DNA from: Hyphomicrobiales bacterium
GTDB taxonomy: Bacteria; Pseudomonadota; Alphaproteobacteria; Rhizobiales; Rhizobiaceae
Assembly (NCBI GenBank): GCA_900471605.1
Contig: UCEY01000066.1
Location: 1 to 37,150 of the forward strand
Length of the DNA: 37,150 nt
Reading direction: 5' to 3'
Position numbers and translations under genes: made by a program. Positions 14,520 to 23,005 of the stretch are shown here, one piece after another. Numbering within the stretch: position 1 is the stretch's first letter; each line of letters begins with the position of its first letter. The notes under the pieces were generated by a model that was not told where the DNA came from, made no database searches, and was given only the letters and a program-made list of their open reading frames with translations.

Positions 14520-16118
14520 ATGGTATCCAGACGTAACTTTCTGATCGGCGGCGCTGCCCTGCCCTTCCTGTCCTATCTCGAACTGGCAGACACCGCATTC
14601 GCGGCCACGCCGAAGGATATCCTGGTCGTTGCCCAGCAACTCGACAACATGACCAGCCTCGACCCGCATGAGGGTTTTGAGGCCGTCGGCGGCGAAATGA
14701 TCAGCAACATGTACCAGAAGCTGGTGCGCGCCAATAACGACAATCCGGATCAAGTCGTCCCCGTTGTCGCCGCTTCGTGGGAAGCGGATGCCGAGAGCAA
14801 GGTCTTCACCTTCAAGCTCGCCGACCAGACGTTCTCTTCCGGCGCGGCCGTCACGGCCGAGGACGTTGCGTTCTCGCTGCAGCGCGCCATCAAGATGAAC
14901 AAAAGCCCGGCTTTCATCATCAACCAATTCGGCTTCACGGCCGATAACGTCGAGGCCCGTATCGTCGCCAAGGATGCCAAGACCGTCACGCTGACGACCG
15001 AAAAGCCGACCTCGATCTCCTTCCTGCTGTTCTGCCTCTCGGCGAATATCGGCGCGATCGTCGAGAAGAAGGTCGTCATGGCGAACGCCGTCAATAACGA
15101 CCTCGGCAATGCCTGGCTGCAGAAGAACAGCGCCGGCTCCGGCGCCTTCATGCTGCAGGCCTGGAAGGCGTCTGAAAGCATCTCCCTGCAGCTCAACCCG
15201 CATGGCCCTTACAAGGGCAATCTGAAGCGCGTCATCGTCCGGCATGTGGTCGATCCGTCTTCCCAGCTTCTCATGCTGCAGAAAGGCGATGTCGATATCG
15301 CCCGCGACCTGACGTCCGAACAGTTGAGAGCCGCGCAGAACGACAAGGACATCACCCTCATCCAGAAGCAGATCGCTTCGCTGGTGCTGATCTCGCTGAA
15401 CCAGTCCAACCCGAACCTCGCCAAGCCGCAGGTCTGGAAGGCCGTGAAATGGGCTCTCGATTACGAAGGCATGCAGAAGAACATCATTCCGCTCAGCCAC
15501 GTCGTGCACCAGAGCATGGAGCCTTCGGGCTTCCCCGGCACCGTGAAGGATCTGCCCTACAAGCGGGACGTCGAAAAGGCCAAGGCGCTGATGGCGGAAG
15601 CCGGCCTGAAGGACGGTTTTGAGATCACCCTCGATCACTATGCCGCCCAGCCTTATCCTGATCTCGCCCAGGCGATCCAGGCGAACCTGGGTGAAATCGG
15701 CATCAGGGTGAAGCTGCAGTCGGCCGAGAACCGCCAGGTTCTGACCAAGATGCGCGGCCGCCAGCACGAGATGGCGCTGTCCGCCTGGGGCACGGACTAT
15801 TTCGACCCGAATTCCAATGCCGAAGTCTTCTGCATCAACAAGGACAATTCGGAAAACGCCAAGAACAAACCTTTCGCATGGCGCTCCTCGTTCAAGGACG
15901 ACGCTCTCGCCGCCAAGGCGGAGGCCGCCCGCGACGAGAAGGACCCGGCCAAGCGCATCGCGCTTTACGAGGCCCTGCAGCGCGACTTCATGGAAAACAG
16001 CCCGTTCGCCGTCATGTTCCAGACCACCAAGACCGCGGCTTGCCGGGTTGGCGTGGAAGGGTTCCGTCTGGGCGTCTTGTCCGAAGGCAATACCTACCTG
16101 GAGACCAAAAAGGCTTGA
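14520..16118 (+). CDS. Oligopeptide-type ABC transporter substrate-binding protein (family 5, Tat signal)
   Basis: Family 5 (DppA/OppA-like) periplasmic binding protein of 532 residues. The N-terminus MVSRRNFLIGGAALPFL has a twin-arginine motif (SRRNFL), and a cleavage site is likely after AFA near residue 28, so export by Tat is expected. LDPHEGFEAVGGEMISNMYQKLV and KVFTFKLADQTFSSG are typical of the family, as is the C-terminal SAWGTDYFDPNSNAEVFC region. AGGGGA lies eight bases before ATG 14520. It is the first gene of an operon with two permeases, two ATPases and a D-aminopeptidase, which points to D-residue-containing peptides as ligands. Confidence 0.93.
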   Translation: MVSRRNFLIGGAALPFLSYLELADTAFAATPKDILVVAQQLDNMTSLDPHEGFEAVGGEMISNMYQKLVRANNDNPDQVVPVVAASWEADAESKVFTFKLADQTFSSGAAVTAEDVAFSLQRAIKMNKSPAFIINQFGFTADNVEARIVAKDAKTVTLTTEKPTSISFLLFCLSANIGAIVEKKVVMANAVNNDLGNAWLQKNSAGSGAFMLQAWKASESISLQLNPHGPYKGNLKRVIVRHVVDPSSQLLMLQKGDVDIARDLTSEQLRAAQNDKDITLIQKQIASLVLISLNQSNPNLAKPQVWKAVKWALDYEGMQKNIIPLSHVVHQSMEPSGFPGTVKDLPYKRDVEKAKALMAEAGLKDGFEITLDHYAAQPYPDLAQAIQANLGEIGIRVKLQSAENRQVLTKMRGRQHEMALSAWGTDYFDPNSNAEVFCINKDNSENAKNKPFAWRSSFKDDALAAKAEAARDEKDPAKRIALYEALQRDFMENSPFAVMFQTTKTAACRVGVEGFRLGVLSEGNTYLETKKA

Positions 16119-17128
16119 AGAACCGGCTTAAGTCCTTTTCCGCAATGCTGAGCAGCGTCATCCTGACGCTGTTCGGCCTCACGGTCCTCACCTTCCTCAT
16201 CGGCCGCGTCATGCCGGTCGATCCGGTTATCGCCGCCGTCGGCGATAATGCGCCGGAGGATGTCATCCTGCGGGTACGCGCCGAAATGGGGCTCGACCAG
16301 CCCATTCCGGTGCAGTTCCTGCATTATCTGAGCCAGCTTCTGCACGGCGATTTCGGCATGTCGGTTCTTACCAAGAACCCGGTCGCGACCGATATCGCCC
16401 GCTTCTTCCCGGCCACGTTCGAACTGGCCACCGCAGCCCTGCTGCTGGCCACCCTCGTCGGCATTCCGCTCGGTGTCTGGGCCGCCGTCCGCCAAGGCTC
16501 GTTCACCGACCAAGCGATCCGCGTGCTCTGCCTCGCCGGCCATTCCGTGCCGGTCTTCATGTTGTCGATGATCTCGCTGCTGATCTTCTATTCGGCGCTC
16601 GGCATCGCGCCTGGGCCGGGCCGTCAGGACATCATCTATGACGGCATGATCCCGACGGTCACCGGCCTGATGTCGGTCGATACGCTGCTTGCGGGCGATC
16701 TCGACGCCTTCCGGGATGCGCTGGCGCATATGGCCCAGCCGGTGATCATCCTCGCCTATTTTTCCATGGCCTATATCGCCCGCATGACACGCGCCTTCAT
16801 GATCGATGCACTGAAGGGCGAATACGTCATCACTGCCCGCGCCAAGGGGCTTTCCGGCCTCAAGGTCGTCTGGAGCCATGCCTTCCCGACCGTCGCCGTC
16901 CAGCTCATCACGGTTCTGGCGCTGACCTATGCCGGTCTGCTCGAAGGCGCGGTCGTCACCGAGACCGTCTTCTCCTGGCCGGGCATCGGCCAGTATCTGA
17001 CGACATCGCTGATGAACGCCGACATGAACCCGGTCATCGGTTCGACGCTTCTCGTCGGCCTGATCTATGTCGGGCTCAACCTACTCGCGGACATTCTGTA
17101 CCGTCTGCTCGATCCGAGGGTGCAATAA
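16115..17128 (+). CDS. Dipeptide/oligopeptide ABC transporter permease (DppB-like)
   Basis: Inner-membrane permease of the DppB/OppB type. The first membrane segment is MLSSVILTLFGLTVLTFLIGRVMPVDPV. The periplasmic part has RAEMGLDQPIPVQFLHYL and GDFGMS, and the EAA loop is KGEYVITARAKGLSGLKVVWSHAFPT. It ends LLADILYRLLDPRV. The start is uncertain: TTG 16115 overlaps the upstream stop as TTGA with GGAG at 16100-16103 and gives 337 residues. ATG 16145 gives 327 residues but lacks a ribosome site. TTG is preferred because it fits the overlap pattern of the operon. The open frame upstream to 15878 is shadow sequence. Confidence 0.9.
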   Translation: MKNRLKSFSAMLSSVILTLFGLTVLTFLIGRVMPVDPVIAAVGDNAPEDVILRVRAEMGLDQPIPVQFLHYLSQLLHGDFGMSVLTKNPVATDIARFFPATFELATAALLLATLVGIPLGVWAAVRQGSFTDQAIRVLCLAGHSVPVFMLSMISLLIFYSALGIAPGPGRQDIIYDGMIPTVTGLMSVDTLLAGDLDAFRDALAHMAQPVIILAYFSMAYIARMTRAFMIDALKGEYVITARAKGLSGLKVVWSHAFPTVAVQLITVLALTYAGLLEGAVVTETVFSWPGIGQYLTTSLMNADMNPVIGSTLLVGLIYVGLNLLADILYRLLDPRVQ

Positions 17129-18027
17129 TGACTTCCGCTTTCCGTAACTGGGCGCTCAGCGAAACGCCCTCCTCGCGCCGTCAGGCCGCATGGGGCAACC
17201 GTTACCGCGCCTGGCTGAACTTCAAGGGCAACCCGCTCGGCATGATCGGGCTGACGATCATCGCGATCTTCGTGCTGATGGCGATCCTCGCGCCGCTGCT
17301 CGCCACCCACAATCCTGCAACGCAGGAGCTGGGCAACCGGCTGGCAGCACCAAGCGCTGCGCATTGGCTGGGCACCGACGAGCTGGGCCGCGATGTCTAT
17401 ACCCGCATCCTTTATGGCGCCCGCGTCACGCTCGGCATGGTCATCGCCGTCGTCGTCCTCGTCGCGCCGCTAGGGCTCGCCATTGGCTGCATCGCAGGCT
17501 ATTTCGGCGGTATCGTCGATACGATCCTGATGCGCATCACCGATATCTTTCTGGCCTTCCCCCGCCTCGTTCTGGCGCTTGCCTTCGTCGCGGCGCTGAA
17601 GCCGGGCGTCGAAAGCGCGGTTCTCGCCATCGCACTCACCGCATGGCCGCCTTATGCCCGCATGGCGCGCGCCGAAACGCTGACCGTGCGCGGCAGCGAT
17701 TTCATCGCCGCATATCGGCTGACGGGCGCTTCGTCCTGGCGGATCATCTTCCGCCATATCGCGCCGCTCTGCACGCCGAGCCTGATCGTCCGCGTCACGC
17801 TCGACATGAGCTCGATCATCATCACCGCCGCCTCCCTCGGCTTTCTCGGCATGGGCGCGCAGCCGCCATCGCCGGAATGGGGTGCGATGATCGCCACCGC
17901 CAAGCGCTTCATCTTCGAACAATGGTGGGTGCCGATGATCCCGGCCGTCGCTATCCTGCTCGTCTCGCTTGCCTTCAACTTCCTCGGCGACGCACTGCGC
18001 GACGTCCTCGATCCGAAGGGGAACTGA
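17128..18027 (+). CDS. Dipeptide/oligopeptide ABC transporter permease (DppC-like)
   Basis: Permease of the DppC/OppC type, 299 residues. It has the N-terminal cytoplasmic OppC_N-like segment with the first helix GLTIIAIFVLMAILAPLLA, then HWLGTDELGRDVYTRILYGARVTL, the classic motif of this subunit. The EAA loop is GSDFIAAYRLTGASSWRIIFRHIAP. It ends FNFLGDALRDVLDPK as most homologues do. Its ATG at 17128 shares one base with the upstream stop (TAATG). Confidence 0.94.
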   Translation: MTSAFRNWALSETPSSRRQAAWGNRYRAWLNFKGNPLGMIGLTIIAIFVLMAILAPLLATHNPATQELGNRLAAPSAAHWLGTDELGRDVYTRILYGARVTLGMVIAVVVLVAPLGLAIGCIAGYFGGIVDTILMRITDIFLAFPRLVLALAFVAALKPGVESAVLAIALTAWPPYARMARAETLTVRGSDFIAAYRLTGASSWRIIFRHIAPLCTPSLIVRVTLDMSSIIITAASLGFLGMGAQPPSPEWGAMIATAKRFIFEQWWVPMIPAVAILLVSLAFNFLGDALRDVLDPKGN

Positions 18028-18031
18028 GCCG

Positions 18032-18859
18032 ATGCTGGTCGAAATCCAAAATCTCCATATCGGCTTCCAGAGCCGCACCGGCTTCGCACCCGCCGTCAAG
18101 GGCGTGTCGCTGAAGCTCGGCACCGAAAAGCTCGGCATCGTCGGCGAAAGCGGCTCGGGCAAAAGCCTCACCGCCCGCGCGCTGATGAAACTTCTGCCCA
18201 AGCAGACCCGCATCGAAGCCGACAGATTGGCCTTCGACGGCATCGACATCATGTCCGCCAGCGAAAGAGAGATGCGCCAGATCCGCGGTAAGCGGGCGGG
18301 CTTCATCCTGCAGGACCCGAAATATTCGCTGAACCCGGTGAAGACCATCGGCAGCCAGGTGGCGGAAGCCTGGCGCACCCACAAGGGCGGCAGCAAGCGA
18401 CAGGCTTTGGAAGCGGCGATTACGCTTCTCGAACAGGTGAAGATCCGCGATCCGAAAAAGGTCGCAGGCTCCTACCCGCACGAAGTTTCCGGCGGCATGG
18501 GACAGCGCGTCATGATCGCCATGATGCTGGCGCCGGACCCGGAATTGCTGATCGCGGACGAACCCACCAGTGCGCTCGATGCGACCGTCCAGGCCGAGAT
18601 CCTGCGGCTGATCGAGGAGCTGGTGTCGGAGCGCGGCATGGGCCTGCTGCTCATCAGCCACGATCTGCCGCTCGTCTCGCATTTCTGCGATCGCGTCGCC
18701 GTCATGTATGCCGGGCGCGTGATGGAAGAGCTGAAGGCGTCGGAGCTCCTTTCCGCGCAGCATCCCTATACGCGCGGGCTGTTGAACTGCATGCCTTCGC
18801 TGATCCATCCCAAGGAGCGCCTGCCCGTGCTGACCCGTGATCCGGAGTGGCTGAAATGA
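18032..18859 (+). CDS. Oligopeptide ABC transporter ATP-binding protein (DppD-like)
   Basis: ATPase of 275 residues. Walker A is GESGSGKSLTARALM, the Q-loop is FILQDPKYSLNPV, the signature is VSGGMGQRV (a common variant of LSGGQ in DppD), Walker B is LLIADEPTSALDATVQ and the H-loop is LLISHDLPL. The last 40 residues hold the OppD-type C-terminal extension HPYTRGLLNCMPSL, though the cysteine motif of Fe-S-binding members is not seen. ATG 18032 follows the DppC stop by four bases. The frame extends upstream to 17969 but that overlaps the permease. Confidence 0.93.
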   Translation: MLVEIQNLHIGFQSRTGFAPAVKGVSLKLGTEKLGIVGESGSGKSLTARALMKLLPKQTRIEADRLAFDGIDIMSASEREMRQIRGKRAGFILQDPKYSLNPVKTIGSQVAEAWRTHKGGSKRQALEAAITLLEQVKIRDPKKVAGSYPHEVSGGMGQRVMIAMMLAPDPELLIADEPTSALDATVQAEILRLIEELVSERGMGLLLISHDLPLVSHFCDRVAVMYAGRVMEELKASELLSAQHPYTRGLLNCMPSLIHPKERLPVLTRDPEWLK

Positions 18860-19599
18860 CCATCGAGATCGACAATCTGCGCATCAGCTTCGGTGACAAG
18901 GAAGTCGTCAAGGGCGTCTCTTTCAAGGTGGCCCAGGGTGCGAGCTTCGGGATCGTCGGCGAAAGCGGCTCGGGCAAATCCACCGTGCTGCGCGCCATGG
19001 CCGGCCTCAACAACCACTGGTCCGGCCGCATCGCCTTTTCCGGTGAGGACGCGCCGCTGAAGCGCCCGCCGGCCTTCTTCCGCAAGGTGCAGATGGTGTT
19101 CCAGGACCCCTACGGTTCGCTGCATCCGCGCCAGACCATCGACCGTATCCTGTCGGAACTTCCGCTCGTGCACGGCATGAACGATATCGACGCCCGCATC
19201 GCCAGGGTGCTGTCGGCGGTGGCGCTGCCGCAATCGGCGCGCTTCCGCTTTCCGCATCAGCTCTCCGGCGGTCAGCGCCAGCGCGTGGCGATCGCCCGCG
19301 CCTTGATCGCCGAGCCGCAGGTGCTGCTGCTGGACGAGCCGACCAGCGCGCTCGACGTTTCCGTGCAGGCGGAGATCCTCAATCTTCTGGCCGATCTCAG
19401 GGTGGAGCAGAACCTTACCTATGTGATGGTCAGCCACAATCTCAGCGTCATATCGCATCTCTGCTCGCATGTCGGCGTGATGATCGACGGCCACATGGTC
19501 GAGCAGGTGACGGCCGAGGATCTGCGGCTCGGAAATGTGCAACACGCGCACACACGCGAACTGCGCACCCTGAGCGTCGAACTCGAAGAACCGGCCTGA
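18856..19599 (+). CDS. Oligopeptide ABC transporter ATP-binding protein (DppF-like, short)
   Basis: Second ATPase, 247 residues, shorter than the usual 310-330 for DppF/OppF. The core is complete: Walker A GESGSGKSTVL, Q-loop MVFQDPYGSLHPRQTI, signature LSGGQRQRVAIARAL, Walker B VLLLDEPTSALDVSVQ, H-loop MVSHNLSVI. What is missing is most of the C-terminal oligopeptide extension; it ends at HAHTRELRTLSVELEEPA. ATG 18856 overlaps the DppD stop as ATGA. It forms the ATPase pair of the importer. Confidence 0.93.
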   Translation: MTIEIDNLRISFGDKEVVKGVSFKVAQGASFGIVGESGSGKSTVLRAMAGLNNHWSGRIAFSGEDAPLKRPPAFFRKVQMVFQDPYGSLHPRQTIDRILSELPLVHGMNDIDARIARVLSAVALPQSARFRFPHQLSGGQRQRVAIARALIAEPQVLLLDEPTSALDVSVQAEILNLLADLRVEQNLTYVMVSHNLSVISHLCSHVGVMIDGHMVEQVTAEDLRLGNVQHAHTRELRTLSVELEEPA

Positions 19600-19655
19600 C
19601 CTTTCAGGGTCTGGCGGACCAGGGTCCGGTTTTCGAGGGTTTATTGGAGAAGTAC

Positions 19656-21164
19656 ATGTCGATCACGGCCAATTGGGAAGCGGCGCAGGCAGCCGCCGGG
19701 AAGTTCGCTGCCAGCTGGGGCGCCGACCAGCCGGGCGGCGCGGTGATCGGGTTCGACGAAAACGGCATCCGTTTCGCCGAAGTCGGCGGCGTCGAAAACC
19801 TTTCGACCATGGCTTCCTTCACCGCCGATACGGTCGTGCGTTACGCCTCCGTCACCAAACATGCCTTCTGCACCATGGTCCTGTCGCACCCGGACGCGAT
19901 CTCGCTCGACGATAGGCTCGGCCTGCATCTGCCGGAGCTTCAGGAACCGCTCGCGAGCGTCACCGTTGGCCGGGCGCTCGACATGAGCGGCGGCCTGCCC
20001 GATACGCGCGAATGCCTGTCGCTGCTCGGCCTGTCGGTCTATACCGAAACCAAGGCGGTGCCCCTGATGGAGTTCCTGGCCCGTCAGACGCGGCTGAACT
20101 ACGAAGCCGGTACCGAAATCTCCTATTCCAACACCGGTTATCGGCTGGTCGAAACAGCGCTCGAGCGCAAGGGCCTGTTCTTCCGCGATTTCATCCGCTC
20201 TGCCGGCGCGACAACCGATGCCGTGCTGGACGCACCGGATCTCTGGAACGATGCGGTTGCCGGCCTTGTGCCGGGGTACTGGCATGACGGCGAAAAATGG
20301 CAGCTCTCCGCCGCCGGCCTCCATATCTCCGCCTCGGGCAGCATGACCGGAAGTGCGACGAGCCTTGCCAACTGGCTGCGCGCCCTGCTCGCCGGTGAAG
20401 GCTCGCTCGCCGGTATACTCGACCAACTGGCCGCGCCGCGTGCCCTCTCCGACGGCCGCGAAAGCGGCTACGGTCTCGGCCTGCGCCGCACACTGCTCGG
20501 CGGGCACGAATTTACCGGCCATGGCGGTTCTCATCCCGGCTACAAGAGCTATTTCCTGCTCGATCGTCAAAGCAGAAGCGGTTTCGTCATCGTCTCCAAC
20601 CGCGAAGACACCAATGGCAACAAGATTGCCCAGGAGGCCATGGCGGCTCTGCTCGGCCTTGCCCCGCCCGTCCCCTCGGCGGCGCTGACGGACGGCCTCT
20701 ATGTGACCGAGACCGGTCCCTTCTGGATCGAGGTCAAGGGTTCCACCGTCACCTGGCTCGATGCCGATGAGACCGTCTACGAGGACGACGGCGAATTTGT
20801 TTCGTCCTTTTCCGCCTCCTCGCCGATGCGCCTGAAGATGGATGGCCCTGCGATCGTCGGCGAGATCGGTCATCCCGCGCGCCGGCTTCCGCCGGCCGTC
20901 GATACCGGCATACCGGCGTCGCTTGCCGGTCGCTGGCTCTCTAACGAAGGCGCCTGTTTCGAGATCGATGGCGATGCGGTCGTGATGGGCGTCGGCCCGG
21001 TTCGCCATCGCATGCCGCTCAAGGCTCTCGGCAACGGCCGCTTCCTGTTCACCCTGAAGGACGGCCCCTGGACGAAGCGCGTCTGCCTCCATCTCCTGTC
21101 CGAAAACCGGCTCGAACTCGTCCTTTCCCGGGCGAGAATGATCGAGTATAGCCGCGCAGGCTGA
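19656..21164 (+). CDS. D-aminopeptidase / serine hydrolase, peptidase family S12
   Basis: Beta-lactamase-fold serine hydrolase of 502 residues, close in size and plan to the D-aminopeptidase DAP of Ochrobactrum (about 520). The catalytic serine and lysine are in YASVTK (S65, K68), the tyrosine motif is YSNTG (Y157), and GHGGSHPG (H289-G) replaces the KTG box as in DAP. The C-terminal 150 or so residues (from TDGLYVTETGPF) look like the two beta-barrel domains of DAP. There is no signal peptide, so it is cytoplasmic. DAP releases N-terminal D-amino acids from peptides. ATG 19656 has GGAGA five bases before it; TTG 19644 is in frame but less likely. It lies 56 bases after the importer operon's last ATPase. 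Confidence 0.88.
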   Translation: MSITANWEAAQAAAGKFAASWGADQPGGAVIGFDENGIRFAEVGGVENLSTMASFTADTVVRYASVTKHAFCTMVLSHPDAISLDDRLGLHLPELQEPLASVTVGRALDMSGGLPDTRECLSLLGLSVYTETKAVPLMEFLARQTRLNYEAGTEISYSNTGYRLVETALERKGLFFRDFIRSAGATTDAVLDAPDLWNDAVAGLVPGYWHDGEKWQLSAAGLHISASGSMTGSATSLANWLRALLAGEGSLAGILDQLAAPRALSDGRESGYGLGLRRTLLGGHEFTGHGGSHPGYKSYFLLDRQSRSGFVIVSNREDTNGNKIAQEAMAALLGLAPPVPSAALTDGLYVTETGPFWIEVKGSTVTWLDADETVYEDDGEFVSSFSASSPMRLKMDGPAIVGEIGHPARRLPPAVDTGIPASLAGRWLSNEGACFEIDGDAVVMGVGPVRHRMPLKALGNGRFLFTLKDGPWTKRVCLHLLSENRLELVLSRARMIEYSRAG

Positions 21165-21226
21165 TTGCGTTTTTCCGCCAATCAGACCAAGGGAGAAGCG
21201 CGGTCGGTTTTCCATTGGAGCTCGTG

Positions 21227-22111
21227 GTGGAAGTCAAATGGCTTGAAGATTTCCTGGCGCTGGCCCAGACGCTGAACTTTTCCAAGGCGGCGGAAGAACG
21301 GCATGTCACCCAATCGGCCTTCAGCCGCCGGATCCGGCAGCTGGAAACCTGGGTCGGCACCAGCCTGATCGATCGCGCCACATATCCGTCGCGACTGACC
21401 GATGCCGGCGAACGCTTCGTGCCGATTGCAGAGCAGACCCTGCAGGGCCTCTACCAGGCTCGCCGCAATCTTCAGCACGAGGAAGGCAACGACGCCCGCA
21501 CGGTCACCGTAACGGCGCTGCACACGCTGTCCTTCACCTTCTTCCCGAACTGGCTGAACGGACTGAACGCGAAGCTCGGACCGATCGTTTCGCATATGCG
21601 GCCGGACTCGGGCAGCATGGAGGAAAACCTCAACTCATTGGTCGACGGGGATTCCGATTTCCTGCTGACCTACCAGAACGAGCACGTGCCGATGCTGCTC
21701 GATCCGCAATTCGAACATCATCGGCTTGGCGCGGAAATCATCATTCCGGTTACCGCGCCGGACGCCAACGGGCAGCCGCGGCATCGCATCGAGCCGGGTT
21801 TTTCGCATGTCAGCTATCAAAAGATTTCGTTCTTCGGCCAGCTTGTCGCCGGCGCCATGGCCGATCGCCTGCCGCCGGATAACCGCGTCCATGTCGGCAG
21901 CATGTCGGTTGGCCTCAAGGGCATGGTATTGGCAGGCTGGGGAATTGCCTGGATACCGGAGAGCCTGGTAACTGCGGAACTCTCCGATGGCCGGCTGGTA
22001 CGGGCTGCAGAGCCGGACTGGGATATCGATGTCGAGATCCGGCTCTATCGCTCCAAGGAAAACCGGCGGCCGATTGTCAAACGCATCTGGGACGTTCTGG
22101 CCGCCGGCTGA
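21227..22111 (+). CDS. LysR family transcriptional regulator
   Basis: About 294 residues with an N-terminal winged helix-turn-helix (VKWLEDFLALAQTLNFSKAAEERHVTQSAFSRRIRQLE) and a LysR effector domain. The NFSKAAEERHVTQSAFSRRI pattern resembles the HypT/YjiE subgroup. Starts at TTG 21215, GTG 21224 and GTG 21227 are all in frame. GGAG at 21217-21220 makes GTG 21227 the best-spaced. It is the last plus-strand gene of the peptide locus, 62 bases after the D-aminopeptidase, and its end is only seven bases from the end of the convergent transaminase. It is the natural candidate to control both the importer operon and the minus-strand D-amino-acid genes. Confidence 0.9.
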   Translation: MEVKWLEDFLALAQTLNFSKAAEERHVTQSAFSRRIRQLETWVGTSLIDRATYPSRLTDAGERFVPIAEQTLQGLYQARRNLQHEEGNDARTVTVTALHTLSFTFFPNWLNGLNAKLGPIVSHMRPDSGSMEENLNSLVDGDSDFLLTYQNEHVPMLLDPQFEHHRLGAEIIIPVTAPDANGQPRHRIEPGFSHVSYQKISFFGQLVAGAMADRLPPDNRVHVGSMSVGLKGMVLAGWGIAWIPESLVTAELSDGRLVRAAEPDWDIDVEIRLYRSKENRRPIVKRIWDVLAAG

Positions 22112-22118
22112 GCTTTCG

Positions 22119-22985
22119 TCAGATTGCGGTGCGGCGGGCATTGTCCATGTAGAGCGTCCGCAGGCGCTTGAACATCGGGCCGGCCTTGCCGTCGCCGACC
22201 GGCTTGCCGTCGATCGAGGTGATCGGCACGATGAAGTTCGACGCGCTGGTCAGGCAGGCTTCCCGCGCCGCCATGGCTTCCTCGACCGAGAATGGACGCT
22301 CCTCGATCGTCAGCCCCTGTTCGCGGGCAAGATCGAGCACGGCCAGACGCGTGCAGCCCGGCAACGTGGCGTTGCCGTTGGCCCGGGTTACGATCTTGTC
22401 GTCATGGGTGATGATATAGGCCGTGGACGAGGCACCTTCGGTGACAAAACCTTCCTCGACCATCCAGGCTTCGTCGCAGCCTTCCGCCTTGGCAATGCGC
22501 TTGGCGAGAACCTGTGGCAACAGACAGACGGTCTTGATATCGCGACGCTCCCAGCGCTGGTCGGGCACGATCTTGACCTTCAGGCCCCTTTCCACGGCGG
22601 CCACATGTTCCAGCGTCTTTGCCTGGGTAAACAGCAGCAGGGTCGGCTGGAGGTTATCCGAATAGAGGAAATTGCGATCTTCGGCGCCACGCGTGTATTG
22701 CAGGTAGATGACGCCCTCGGTCAGCTTGTTCTCGGCGACCAAACGCTTCTCGATCGCAACGATCTCCTCGGTCGGGATTGGCAATGTCCCGCCGATTTCC
22801 CGCACGCTGCGTTCAAGGCGCGCCATGTGAAGCGGGCTGTCGATCAACTTGCCGTCGAGAACGGCGGTCACCTCGTAAATCCCGTCACCGAACAGAAAGC
22901 CACGATCGAAGATCGAAATATGGGCTTCGTTTTCAGGCAGGAAGGCACCGTTGAGGTAGACGGTGCGGGGTTCGGCGGCAGTCAT
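22119..22985 (-). CDS. D-amino-acid transaminase (fold type IV aminotransferase)
   Basis: PLP enzyme of 288 residues in the class IV aminotransferase family (branched-chain/D-amino-acid/ADC lyase). VYLNGAFLPENEAHISIFDRGFLFGDGIYEV is the family start, the Schiff-base lysine is K151 in RRDIKTVCLLPQVLAK, and E183 in VTEGASSTAY fits the residue that contacts the cofactor nitrogen. QYTRGAEDRNF is close to D-amino-acid transaminase of Bacillus. It converts D-amino acids such as D-Ala to 2-oxo acids with D-Glu formation, in the cytoplasm. ATG 22985 has GGAG five bases upstream; a GTG at 22991 overlaps that site. It follows the P1 peptidase by 20 bases. Confidence 0.9.
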   Translation of the reverse strand: MTAAEPRTVYLNGAFLPENEAHISIFDRGFLFGDGIYEVTAVLDGKLIDSPLHMARLERSVREIGGTLPIPTEEIVAIEKRLVAENKLTEGVIYLQYTRGAEDRNFLYSDNLQPTLLLFTQAKTLEHVAAVERGLKVKIVPDQRWERRDIKTVCLLPQVLAKRIAKAEGCDEAWMVEEGFVTEGASSTAYIITHDDKIVTRANGNATLPGCTRLAVLDLAREQGLTIEERPFSVEEAMAAREACLTSASNFIVPITSIDGKPVGDGKAGPMFKRLRTLYMDNARRTAI

Positions 22986-23005
22986 TGGCACTCCAGTCTA
23001 AAAAA

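Noticed and set aside
14235..15767. Minus-strand open frame of 510 codons
   Set aside because: It is antisense to the family 5 binding protein, which has a Tat signal and full family pattern.
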